5,824 nucleotides of DNA from Nitrospirae bacterium RBG_13_39_12 (GTDB lineage: Bacteria > Nitrospirota > Thermodesulfovibrionia > Thermodesulfovibrionales > SM23-35): positions 16,827 through 22,650 of the forward strand of contig MHEF01000089.1 of NCBI GenBank assembly GCA_001805125.1, given 5' to 3'. A program made the translations under genes and the position numbers. Position 1 is the first letter of the stretch, and each line of letters begins with the position of its first letter. This document shows positions 1-5,824 of this stretch, piece by piece. The notes below the pieces were generated by a model, which worked only from the letters and a program-made list of their open reading frames with translations, did no database searches and was not told the DNA's origin.

Positions 1-471
1 GAACATCCTGTAACAGAGGCAGTTACGGGTATAGATATAATAAAAGAGCAGATAAAACTTGCAGCCGGATTCCTTTTAGAGTATAAACAGAGCCATATAA
101 GGCCATCCGGTCATGCAATAGAATGCAGGATTAACGCAGAAGATCCCGAGAGGTTCATTCCATCTCCGGGGAAGATTACATTTCTGTCAATCCCGGGAGG
201 CCCTGGTATAAGAGTAGATACATCAATATATAGCGGATATGTTATTCCACCCCATTATGATTCTCTCATAGCTAAACTAATCGTACATGGGAAAGACAGG
301 CCGGAGGCAATTTCCATGATGAAGCGCGCACTGGACGAATTTTTAATCGAGGGGATAAACACAACTATTCCATTCCATAAAAAAGTTCTGAGTAATCAAG
401 ACTTCATAAGCGGAGTTTTTGACACAACTTTTGTAGAAAAAATTAACGGCAGCGGACAAGAAAACACATAA
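1..471 (+). CDS. accC: Biotin carboxylase subunit of acetyl-CoA carboxylase, C-terminal part (5' end outside window)
   Basis: This reading frame is open from base 1 and stops at TAA 469-471, giving the last 156 residues. It begins with EHPVTEAVTG, which in E. coli AccC starts at Glu296, and continues with GHAIECRINAEDP, IPSPGKIT and PPHYDSLIAKLI. These are hallmark blocks of the C-terminal part of biotin carboxylases. The Arg in ECRINAED (residue 43 here) matches active-site Arg338 of the E. coli enzyme by an alignment from memory. The enzyme carboxylates biotin on the carrier protein AccB using ATP and bicarbonate, the first half-reaction of malonyl-CoA synthesis for fatty acids, in the cytoplasm. 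The implied total length is about 451 residues, normal for a free-standing AccC. The protein ends without a linker or biotinyl domain, so it is not a fused pyruvate or propionyl-CoA carboxylase. A pyruvate carboxylase subunit A (PycA-type) cannot be excluded because the neighbouring upstream gene is not visible. Confidence 0.93.
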   Translation, partial: EHPVTEAVTGIDIIKEQIKLAAGFLLEYKQSHIRPSGHAIECRINAEDPERFIPSPGKITFLSIPGGPGIRVDTSIYSGYVIPPHYDSLIAKLIVHGKDRPEAISMMKRALDEFLIEGINTTIPFHKKVLSNQDFISGVFDTTFVEKINGSGQENT

Positions 472-491
472 AATTACCCGCTCAGGCTGTT

Positions 492-520
492 TTTACTTCT
501 GTGCTTTGTAAAAATATACA
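492..520 (+). promoter_or_regulatory. Candidate sigma70-type promoter for radA
   Basis: TTTACT (492-497, four of six matches to TTGACA) is followed after exactly 17 bases by TATACA (515-520, four of six matches to TATAAT). Transcription would start near 527 and leave a leader of about 55 bases before radA. The 111-bp gap is AT-rich, so chance matches are likely, and readthrough from accC remains possible. No convincing Rho-independent terminator was seen after accC. Confidence 0.3.
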
Positions 521-582
521 TACCATATTAGTTCAGGACAAACAAAGAGAATAACAATTGATTATTAATACTTACTAATTAT

Positions 583-1947
583 ATGTCAAAGATTAAATCT
601 TTCTTCCAATGCCAGTCATGCGGTTATACCAGCCCGAAATGGCTTGGTAAATGCCCTGATTGCGGAGCATGGAACAGCCTTGTTGAAGAGAAAAAAGAAG
701 CAATTACCCGTCAATCTTCAATCGTAACTCATCTCGGCAAATCAGAGGCCCGGTCTCTGAACTCAATTACAGGTGAATCTATGCTGAGGACATCAACCGG
801 CTTGAAGGAACTCGATCGGGTTCTCGGAGGAGGTGTAGTTCCAGGCTCGGTAACACTAATCGGTGGTGACCCGGGAATAGGAAAATCAACCTTGCTTTTA
901 CAGGCCATTTACGGTCTCTCAAAAAAAACCGGCAAGGTACTTTATATATCGGGGGAAGAATCCCCGGAGCAGATTAAAATCAGGTCTGAAAGGCTCTCAA
1001 TAAATTCTGATGAGATAATTCTGCTATCAGAGACATCTCTTGAATCCATTGTTAATACAGCTTCAAAACTTTCACCCAAGACCATGGTCGTAGATTCCAT
1101 ACAGACCGTTTACACTGAAGAGCTTGTTTCTGCTCCCGGCTCTGTCAGCCAGGTCAGGGATTGTGCTGCAAAACTGATGCTTTTTGCAAAAAGGTCTGAC
1201 ATCCCGGTATTTATTGCAGGCCATGTGACCAAAGAAGGTGCGATTGCTGGTCCGCGCGTACTTGAACATATTGTGGATACAGTCCTGTATTTTGAAGGGG
1301 ACAGGGGACACTCGTACCGCATCCTGCGTACAGTTAAAAACCGCTTCGGCTCAACAAATGAAATAGGCATATTCGAGATGTCGGATTCTGGACTCATACA
1401 GGTGGAGAATCCGTCAGAGCTTTTCCTTCTGGAGAGGCCTCTCAACGTTTCCGGCTCAACTGTTGTTGCAAGTCTCGAAGGAACGAGACCGGTAATGGTC
1501 GAGTTGCAGTCGCTCGTATCACAAACTAATTTCGGCATGCCCCGAAGGACAACCATAGGTGTGGATTTCAACAGGGTAAATCTGCTCATAGCAGTACTTG
1601 AAAAACGTGCCGGCCTCCATCTCGGAGGGATGGATATTTTTGTCAATGTCGTGGGAGGATTAAGGATAATCGAGCCTGCGGTCGATCTTGGTATCATCAC
1701 AACAATAGCTTCTTCGCTGAGAGACAAGCCTGTAGATCCCGGGATATTTGTATTCGGAGAGGCCGGTCTCTCCGGTGAAATTAGAGCGGTTACGCAAGCA
1801 GAGGTCAGAATTAAAGAGGCATCAAAAATAGGTTTCAAGCGGGCTGTCATGCCTATGGGGAATGCTGAAAAATTAAAAGACAATTTGGGACTGGAGATAA
1901 CAGGAGTTAAAAATGTTGAAGACTGTCTCGAGGCTGTTCTTACTTAG
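583..1947 (+). CDS. radA: DNA repair and recombination ATPase RadA (Sms)
   Basis: RadA is a RecA-like, DnaB-related hexameric ATPase that helps process recombination intermediates by promoting branch migration at D-loops. It acts in the cytoplasm with RecA. The 454-residue length is typical. In order, the protein shows a four-cysteine zinc finger (C10, C13, C24, C27), a Walker A motif GGDPGIGKST (94-103, Lys101), a Walker B strand ending in D171 (TMVVDS), and the RadA-specific KNRFG motif (252-256). A Lon-protease-like C-terminal domain follows from about 275, with EPAVDLG at 364-370 where Lon carries its catalytic serine, so it should be proteolytically inactive, as in other RadA proteins. 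The start is chosen because the zinc finger begins nine residues later and an in-frame TGA lies at 559-561. No Shine-Dalgarno sequence precedes the ATG; the adjacent bases are TTACTAATTAT. The end overlaps the next gene by 35 bases. Confidence 0.97.
   Translation: MSKIKSFFQCQSCGYTSPKWLGKCPDCGAWNSLVEEKKEAITRQSSIVTHLGKSEARSLNSITGESMLRTSTGLKELDRVLGGGVVPGSVTLIGGDPGIGKSTLLLQAIYGLSKKTGKVLYISGEESPEQIKIRSERLSINSDEIILLSETSLESIVNTASKLSPKTMVVDSIQTVYTEELVSAPGSVSQVRDCAAKLMLFAKRSDIPVFIAGHVTKEGAIAGPRVLEHIVDTVLYFEGDRGHSYRILRTVKNRFGSTNEIGIFEMSDSGLIQVENPSELFLLERPLNVSGSTVVASLEGTRPVMVELQSLVSQTNFGMPRRTTIGVDFNRVNLLIAVLEKRAGLHLGGMDIFVNVVGGLRIIEPAVDLGIITTIASSLRDKPVDPGIFVFGEAGLSGEIRAVTQAEVRIKEASKIGFKRAVMPMGNAEKLKDNLGLEITGVKNVEDCLEAVLT
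1902..1906 (+). promoter_or_regulatory. Ribosome-binding site of the lipoprotein gene, inside radA
   Basis: AGGAG lies six bases ahead of the ATG at 1913, within the coding sequence of radA. It is the clearest Shine-Dalgarno sequence in the window. It supports the choice of the 1913 start, which gives a complete lipoprotein signal peptide, and it lets ribosomes finishing radA reinitiate. Confidence 0.75.
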
Positions 1948-2599
1948 TACTCTGTTATTTTTGTTTGCCTGCGCAGGACCACGGGTTGAGATGCCCTCAT
2001 ACAAAGGCATTGATGTCAGAGATGTGCTTGATTCAAGGAACGTTATCTCAGACATTGAAGCTGAATTTTCTGCAATATTCGAAAGAGATGATACAGAGAT
2101 AAGAGGAGACGGGATACTGGATATATCCAGAAACGGTGATTTATCTATACGCATATATTCATTTGGATTTCTTGCGCTTGAGCTTACATCAGAAAACGGC
2201 ATCATAAAAAGTACCCCTGTCATCGATAAGAACAAAGGTATTATACTTACATACGGCCTTAGAGACTGCCTTTTCTGGTGGGATATAAAAGACTTTAAAA
2301 TTGATGAAATAGAAGATAAATACCGTCTGAAAAATCTCTCAAGGGAAATATGGATAGACAGAAAAACAATGCTGCCGGTAAAACAAAAAGTTTATCTCGA
2401 AGATGACAGGGAGCTTATGTTCTATTATGAAAATCCGGAAAATGCCGGTGACATCTGGTATCCTTCAAAAATCAGGGTAGAGTTCTCAAAATATTCTCTG
2501 ACTTTAAATTTTAAAGAGATGTCATTTTTCCCTCGAGATCTAACCCGAGGTCAACAGCTACAGTCTTTACTGCAGAACCATCTATTGTATCTGCCTTAG
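1913..2599 (+). CDS. Predicted outer-membrane lipoprotein, LolA/LolB-like or DUF4292-like
   Basis: The 228-residue product starts with a textbook lipoprotein signal peptide: positive residues K3 and R7, a hydrophobic stretch at about 8-18, and lipobox LFAC with the lipidated cysteine at C20. Residue 21 is Ala, not Asp, so in the enterobacterial scheme it would be sorted to the outer membrane. The mature part has alternating beta-strand-like segments (GDGILDISRNGDLSIRIYSF, GIILTYGL, YSLTLNFKEM) and the phrase IWYPSKIRVEF. This resembles the half-barrel fold of LolA/LolB and DUF4292 lipoproteins, which bind lipids or lipoproteins. The family assignment comes from pattern memory only. The gene starts inside radA in another frame and is probably co-transcribed with it. 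The last 29 residues, from about 200 on, are rich in Gln and Leu, do not continue the beta pattern, and are encoded antisense to the ATPase gene. The true domain may therefore end near FKEMSF. Confidence 0.85.
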   Translation: MLKTVSRLFLLSTLLFLFACAGPRVEMPSYKGIDVRDVLDSRNVISDIEAEFSAIFERDDTEIRGDGILDISRNGDLSIRIYSFGFLALELTSENGIIKSTPVIDKNKGIILTYGLRDCLFWWDIKDFKIDEIEDKYRLKNLSREIWIDRKTMLPVKQKVYLEDDRELMFYYENPENAGDIWYPSKIRVEFSKYSLTLNFKEMSFFPRDLTRGQQLQSLLQNHLLYLP

Positions 2600-3347
2600 T
2601 CAAATATCCTTCGAGCAGTACATTATCACATACAGTATTTATACGCCTGGCTAAACCATGCGTGTACTTGTAAATCAGCTTTACAGCGTCCTCCGAGAAT
2701 ACATCCTTTTCACAGCCCGCAATATTCAGCCTGTGCGTTATATAATCCTTTGTGTCCTGTTCAGAAAATGCCCTTACCTTTATCTTGACAGCCACTCTCT
2801 GTTTGAGCGGTTCATCAAGGGAAAGAACCTCCTCAAGATCAGGCAGGCCAAAGAAAATAAAATTGAGTAACTTTCCGTCAGATGTCTCCATATTCAAAAG
2901 ACCCCTGAATTCCTCCATAATCTCCCTTGAATTCAACATCTGTACTTCATCTATCATCACAATAGCAATTTTATTCTCGTCGTTTATCTCAATGAGCCTG
3001 TTATAAATCTGAGCCAGAAGTTCAACCTTGTCTTCCTTTACATCCTTGACACCCAGTTGTATCGCAAATTTCTTAAACAACCACTCGGAACTGACAGTAG
3101 CGTGAACTACAACAAGGAGTGCTGCCTCATACGTATTCTCATCCAATTCCTCAAGTAATCTTCTTGCCAGGGTTGTCTTACCAGTTCCTATACCGCCGAT
3201 CACAACAGCAAGACCTTTTTTTGTATCTATAGCATATTTTAATTTCATCAGCGCATCTGAGTGCTGGTGGCTATTAAAATAAAACCTGCTGTCAACAACA
3301 TTAGAAAACGGATGCTCCTTCAGACCATAATATTCTAAATAATCCAT
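2511..3347 (-). CDS. Stand-alone AAA+ ATPase of the ExeA/GspA/MshM type
   Basis: This 278-residue protein opens with YYGLKEHPFS followed by a short stretch to an aromatic RFYF, the standard N-terminus of ExeA/GspA-type ATPases. Walker A is GGIGTGKTT (51-59, Lys57), Walker B ends in DE at 133-134 (IVMIDEVQ), the sensor-1 region is FIFFGLPDL (163-171), a candidate arginine finger is R184 in LKQRV, and GLARRIN (231-237) is the sensor-2 region. In Aeromonas, ExeA/GspA helps place the type II secretin through the cell wall. It has a membrane segment and a peptidoglycan-binding domain after the ATPase; neither is present here. The size is closer to MshM of MSHA-pilus loci. No helix-turn-helix or nuclease part is visible, and no transposase gene is nearby, so a TniB-like transposition role is less likely. 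The 54 bases after the TPR gene suggest one transcript. GGGGAA lies about 17 bases before the ATG, too far for a good ribosome site. No ATG, GTG or TTG exists in frame upstream before the TPR stop. Confidence 0.88.
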   Translation of the reverse strand: MDYLEYYGLKEHPFSNVVDSRFYFNSHQHSDALMKLKYAIDTKKGLAVVIGGIGTGKTTLARRLLEELDENTYEAALLVVVHATVSSEWLFKKFAIQLGVKDVKEDKVELLAQIYNRLIEINDENKIAIVMIDEVQMLNSREIMEEFRGLLNMETSDGKLLNFIFFGLPDLEEVLSLDEPLKQRVAVKIKVRAFSEQDTKDYITHRLNIAGCEKDVFSEDAVKLIYKYTHGLARRINTVCDNVLLEGYLTKADTIDGSAVKTVAVDLGLDLEGKMTSL

Positions 3348-3401
3348 ATATTTTGTTTTCTGCTTTCCCCTTTGTAAGCAAGTGATGCTACAGACTTGTT
3401 T

Positions 3402-5678
3402 TTACAGGTAAGATACTCTGTCTTTTTTCTCTTTGGGTTTCTTTTCTCCGATATCACCCTTTTCAACCTTCGCCTTTAGTTTATTTATTTTATCAGAAAC
3501 AGAACGAAAATTCGAATTCCATCCGTAAACTTCTGTATATAAATCTAGTGATTCCTTAAAGCTACCGCTTTTTTCATATGCCTCGGCAAGGTCGTATCTC
3601 ATAGCCCAATAGGACTCATCCTGGTCCTTCATATTCCCAATAGCATCCTTTAAAACATCTATAGCAAGAGAATAAAGACCTTTTTCCATATAACATAGGC
3701 TGAGCATACTGGAAGAGTGCACAAACTTTTTCGGGTTATTACGCGATTTCTGAAATTCCCTTATAGCGTCGTCTATGAGTCCCATTTCTTTATATGCTAT
3801 CCCGAGATTATAATGAGTTTCATAATCCTCTTCTTCAAGTTCGCTCTCAAGTCCTTTTTTAAATTCGTTAAATATATCCATGACATCAGTATCAAGAACC
3901 GGTTCAGCTATATCCTCTATTTCCAAAGCTTCTTCTGTAACCGGAGATTCTTCCCGCCCTTTCCCTGCAGTCTCTGTTTTTTCTTCCTCTCTGATTATCT
4001 GGCGTATTGATTCCATTCTTTGGCTTATTTCTTCATTTTCAGGGAACATATTCTGCAGCCTTTCCAAAATTTCCCGCGCCTCGTCAGCTAAGCCTTGTTT
4101 TATATAGAAATCAGCTTCTGAAAGTTCCTCAATATAATCATCAATAACAGGACCCTCAGGAGGTTTAACTGTAACTTCTTCCTCTTTAACAGGAGTCGCC
4201 GCAACACTAGCAAGCCTCTGGTCTTCAGGAAATATCTCCTGAGCTTCTTTGACCATCTGCTCACTATTCGCAAGATCACCAATCTTCTTATATAGCTCAT
4301 TCAATACAAGGCATTCTGTAACAGCCTGTTCTTTATCATTTATATCAATGTATAAAGATTTTAATTTTAAATGCAGGTCTATATTTTCAGGTTCTCTATC
4401 CTTGAAAGATTCAAGAAGTGTCTTTGCATTCTCATGAAGACCATACCTCAGGAATATATCCGCCTCTATGATTGCTTCATCAACTGTCTTATCAGCCTTT
4501 ATAGAAACAGTTTCAGCGCTAACTTCCTCCTCAATTTCAACAATCTTAGCATTGAGCAGATCATCTTCCGGGGTTATCTCACGTGCTTCTTTATAGCAAT
4601 TAAGCGCCTCCCTCTGCATATTTTTCTCAACAAGCGCATTTCCAAGAGAAACAAGCTCACTGGCAACTTGAACCTGCTCGCCAAGCTGCCTGTATAACGA
4701 AACAAGCCTTTTCCCTGTTTCAAGCGGGTCTATATCCTTGAAAGAGTTGAGCAGCTTTATGGCATCATCATACTTTTCATCCAGTATCATCTCATCGAGG
4801 ACTGGAAGATATTCTGTCCATGCTTTCTCCCTGTCCCCTTCCTTTAAATAAATATCCCCCAAAAGCCTTTTTGCTTTAACGTTAGCCGGCTCAATTTCAG
4901 TAATTTTCTTAATTTCTTTCCTTGCTTCATCAAATCTATCAGCCATTATATAAACTTCTGCAGACCTGGTATGTATATCCGCATCTTCAGGGAAGAGGGT
5001 TATAGCCTCTTTCATCTGTTCAATTGCCTTCTCAATATTGCCAGTCTTCTCATACAGGTAACTGATGCCCAGGATTGCCTCTCTGTCCGAAGGATGTAAA
5101 TTCAGAACCCTCTGGTAATATCCCATGGCTTTTTCTGTGTCTTCTTTCTCAACATAGAGCAATGCTATCTGAAAATATTGCTTCGCAACCTCTGTCATAA
5201 GCCCTTCTTTAGCATATATTTCTGCAACCCTGCTCCTGAGGGGGATATTGGCAGGGGAAAGAGTAAGTATTTTATCGTATACCTCGAGAAGTTTTTTCTT
5301 TTTACCTGACTTGGAAAGACTGTCAGCCGAGGCGAGATAATATTTTATCGCATCTGTGGAAAGTCCCTTCTCTTCATTAAGTTCTCCCAGAGAAAGCAGG
5401 GCTTCTGCATCTGATGAGTCTATATTAAGAATTTTTTTATAGAGTGCTAAAGCCTTTAGAGAAAACCCCTCATGCCTGAAAAAGTTGGCAGCTTTGTGGT
5501 ATGAATCGATAGCGTCTTTTTTATCACCCTTCTTAAGATATAAGTCACCGATAGTATTGTAGTTAGTGGCGTCAGGGTATTCCTTTATTATCTTCTCCCA
5601 TTCGGCAATGGCCTTGTCCACCTGACCGCGGGCGAGATACCTCTGTGCTTCCTTTATTATGGCTGATTTATCCGACAT
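3402..5678 (-). CDS. Large soluble tetratricopeptide-repeat protein, partner unknown
   Basis: The 758-residue protein has no signal peptide or membrane segment, so it is probably cytoplasmic. Residues 1-375 are a nearly continuous array of TPR-type helical hairpins; examples are AIAEWEKIIKEYP (23-35), ALALYKKILNIDSSD (76-90), AMGYYQRVLNLHPSD (184-198) and AIEQMKEAITLFPED (218-232). Two similar modules follow at about 400-485 and 514-560, each with an EAD...GL...A..LLE pattern. They are separated by an acidic, Pro-rich linker at about 491-513. A second charged linker spans about 563-600. A further TPR block (620-727) leads to a Lys-rich tail ending in DRVSYL. Such arrays act as scaffolds for protein contacts; no enzyme motif is present. 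It is the first gene of the operon with the ATPase and may be its adaptor in envelope or pilus assembly, which is inferred from context. The start is fixed by an in-frame TGA shortly upstream. No Shine-Dalgarno sequence is seen. I do not recognise a named orthologue. Confidence 0.9.
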   Translation of the reverse strand: MSDKSAIIKEAQRYLARGQVDKAIAEWEKIIKEYPDATNYNTIGDLYLKKGDKKDAIDSYHKAANFFRHEGFSLKALALYKKILNIDSSDAEALLSLGELNEEKGLSTDAIKYYLASADSLSKSGKKKKLLEVYDKILTLSPANIPLRSRVAEIYAKEGLMTEVAKQYFQIALLYVEKEDTEKAMGYYQRVLNLHPSDREAILGISYLYEKTGNIEKAIEQMKEAITLFPEDADIHTRSAEVYIMADRFDEARKEIKKITEIEPANVKAKRLLGDIYLKEGDREKAWTEYLPVLDEMILDEKYDDAIKLLNSFKDIDPLETGKRLVSLYRQLGEQVQVASELVSLGNALVEKNMQREALNCYKEAREITPEDDLLNAKIVEIEEEVSAETVSIKADKTVDEAIIEADIFLRYGLHENAKTLLESFKDREPENIDLHLKLKSLYIDINDKEQAVTECLVLNELYKKIGDLANSEQMVKEAQEIFPEDQRLASVAATPVKEEEVTVKPPEGPVIDDYIEELSEADFYIKQGLADEAREILERLQNMFPENEEISQRMESIRQIIREEEKTETAGKGREESPVTEEALEIEDIAEPVLDTDVMDIFNEFKKGLESELEEEDYETHYNLGIAYKEMGLIDDAIREFQKSRNNPKKFVHSSSMLSLCYMEKGLYSLAIDVLKDAIGNMKDQDESYWAMRYDLAEAYEKSGSFKESLDLYTEVYGWNSNFRSVSDKINKLKAKVEKGDIGEKKPKEKKDRVSYL

Positions 5679-5684
5679 TTTTTT

Positions 5685-5703
5685 GTATCATTGAAAGTAT
5701 CAT
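5685..5703. repeat. Direct repeat GTATCAT, 12-base period
   Basis: GTATCAT occurs at 5685-5691 and again at 5697-5703, separated by TGAAA at 5692-5696. The pair covers the predicted -10 box and transcription start of the TPR operon. A protein binding both copies would meet nearly the same face of the helix. Its role is unknown, and AT-rich DNA makes short repeats common. Confidence 0.4.
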
Positions 5704-5722
5704 AATTAGTAAATACTGTCAA
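5694..5722 (-). promoter_or_regulatory. Candidate sigma70 promoter of the TPR-ATPase operon
   Basis: Read on the minus strand, a perfect TTGACA (5722-5717) is followed after 17 bases by TACTTT (5699-5694). The -35 box is ideal; the -10 box matches TATAAT at only three of six positions. The predicted start near 5687 would leave only about nine bases before the ATG at 5678, which fits the missing Shine-Dalgarno sequence. The alternative TATGAT (5705-5700, five of six matches) sits only 12 bases from TTGACA and lacks its own -35 box. Confidence 0.45.
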
Positions 5723-5739
5723 TTACATGTGCTATGTAA
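5723..5739. repeat. Inverted repeat TTACAT-N5-ATGTAA next to the TPR promoter
   Basis: Two perfect six-base arms (5723-5728 and 5734-5739) flank the spacer GTGCT. The repeat directly abuts the -35 box at 5717-5722, on its upstream side for minus-strand transcription. That is a usual place for an activator site. It could also be a chance palindrome; there is no U-rich tail that would make it a terminator. Confidence 0.35.
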
Positions 5740-5824
5740 AGGCAGGCAAATCAAAACTCTTCATATTGTATATAATAACATGATTCGGTTATTTATTTGC
5801 CGGAGATACAAAAAAGTAACTATT
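5740..5824. other. AT-rich intergenic end of the window, possible divergent control region
   Basis: No gene can be supported here. The plus strand has a perfect TATAAT at 5771-5776, but no good -35 box 16-18 bases before it (AAATCA at 17). CGGAG at 5801-5805 could serve as a ribosome site for a gene starting just beyond the window. GGCAAAT (5745-5751) and ATTTGCC (5795-5801) form a seven-base inverted pair 43 bases apart. An ATG at 5780 stays open to the window end for only 15 codons, too little to call. Confidence 0.3.

Noticed and set aside
451..494. Possible terminator after accC: AGCGG (451-455) with CCGCT (478-482), then TTTTT at 490-494
   Set aside because: The stem is only five pairs with a 22-base loop, and the T-run starts seven bases after the stem. 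That is too weak for a Rho-independent terminator.
1110..1883. Long antisense open frame (257 codons) across radA
   Set aside because: The protein is Ser/Thr/Pro-rich with no recognisable motif and lies wholly opposite the well-conserved radA coding sequence. It is a shadow of codon usage in the real gene.
1873..2235. Antisense open frame of 120 codons over the radA end and lipoprotein start
   Set aside because: It has no ribosome site, no motif, and a composition typical of reverse-complement shadows. Both genes opposite it are well supported.
2532..2551. Inverted repeat CCTCG...CGAGG between the convergent genes
   Set aside because: The five-base stem with a ten-base loop lies inside coding sequence of both genes and has no downstream T-run on either strand, so it does not qualify as a bidirectional terminator.
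2658..3006. Plus-strand open frames of 70 and 84 codons inside the ATPase gene
   Set aside because: They lie opposite the conserved AAA+ core and contain no domain. They are antisense shadows.
3379..3401. Hairpin AGCAAGT...ACTTGTT in the spacer between the TPR and ATPase genes
   Set aside because: It is a five-pair stem plus wobble with a ten-base loop. The T-run follows on the plus strand only, where no gene is transcribed, so it cannot act as the operon's terminator.
3717..4697. Several open frames of 62-108 codons within the TPR gene, on both strands
   Set aside because: Their sequences are low-complexity products of Glu/Lys-rich codons read in other frames (Phe/Ser/Leu-rich, or Arg/Leu/Lys-rich). 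None has a ribosome site or motif.
5780..5824. Start of a divergent plus-strand gene at ATG 5780
   Set aside because: Only 15 codons are visible, no ribosome site precedes it, and the nearby TATAAT would start transcription at or after this ATG. A start beyond the window is as likely.

Overview
The window looks like chromosomal housekeeping DNA from a moderately AT-rich, diderm (outer-membrane) bacterium. The outer membrane is suggested by a clear lipoprotein signal peptide on a LolA/LolB-like or DUF4292-like protein. The ATPase style (ExeA/GspA/MshM) and the long tetratricopeptide-repeat (TPR) protein ending in DRVSYL remind me of Nitrospirota or former Deltaproteobacteria. That placement is an impression from memory, not a proven assignment. 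No mobile element, CRISPR array, tRNA or rRNA was seen.

Plus-strand half (1-2599): the window opens inside accC (biotin carboxylase subunit of acetyl-CoA carboxylase), of which only the last 156 codons are present. After a 111-bp gap holding a plausible sigma70-type promoter comes a full-length radA (DNA-repair/recombination ATPase, 454 aa). Its last 35 bases overlap a 228-aa predicted lipoprotein gene that has its own good ribosome-binding site, so these two genes are very likely co-transcribed and possibly translationally coupled.

Minus-strand half (5678-2511): a two-gene operon is read from right to left. A 758-aa soluble TPR protein is followed, after 54 bp, by a 278-aa stand-alone AAA+ ATPase of the ExeA/GspA/MshM type. 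In related families such ATPases work with type II secretion, type IV pilus or MSHA-pilus assembly, so the pair may serve envelope or secretion assembly; that is inference. A consensus-like TTGACA promoter lies close to the TPR start and predicts a very short leader without a Shine-Dalgarno sequence. Short repeats surround it.

The two halves converge and overlap: the last 89 bases of the lipoprotein gene are antisense to the end of the ATPase gene, with no obvious terminator between them. I see no clearly new system. The points most worth a second look are the TPR/ATPase pair, the antisense overlap, and the repeat-rich, nearly leaderless promoter at 5679-5739.
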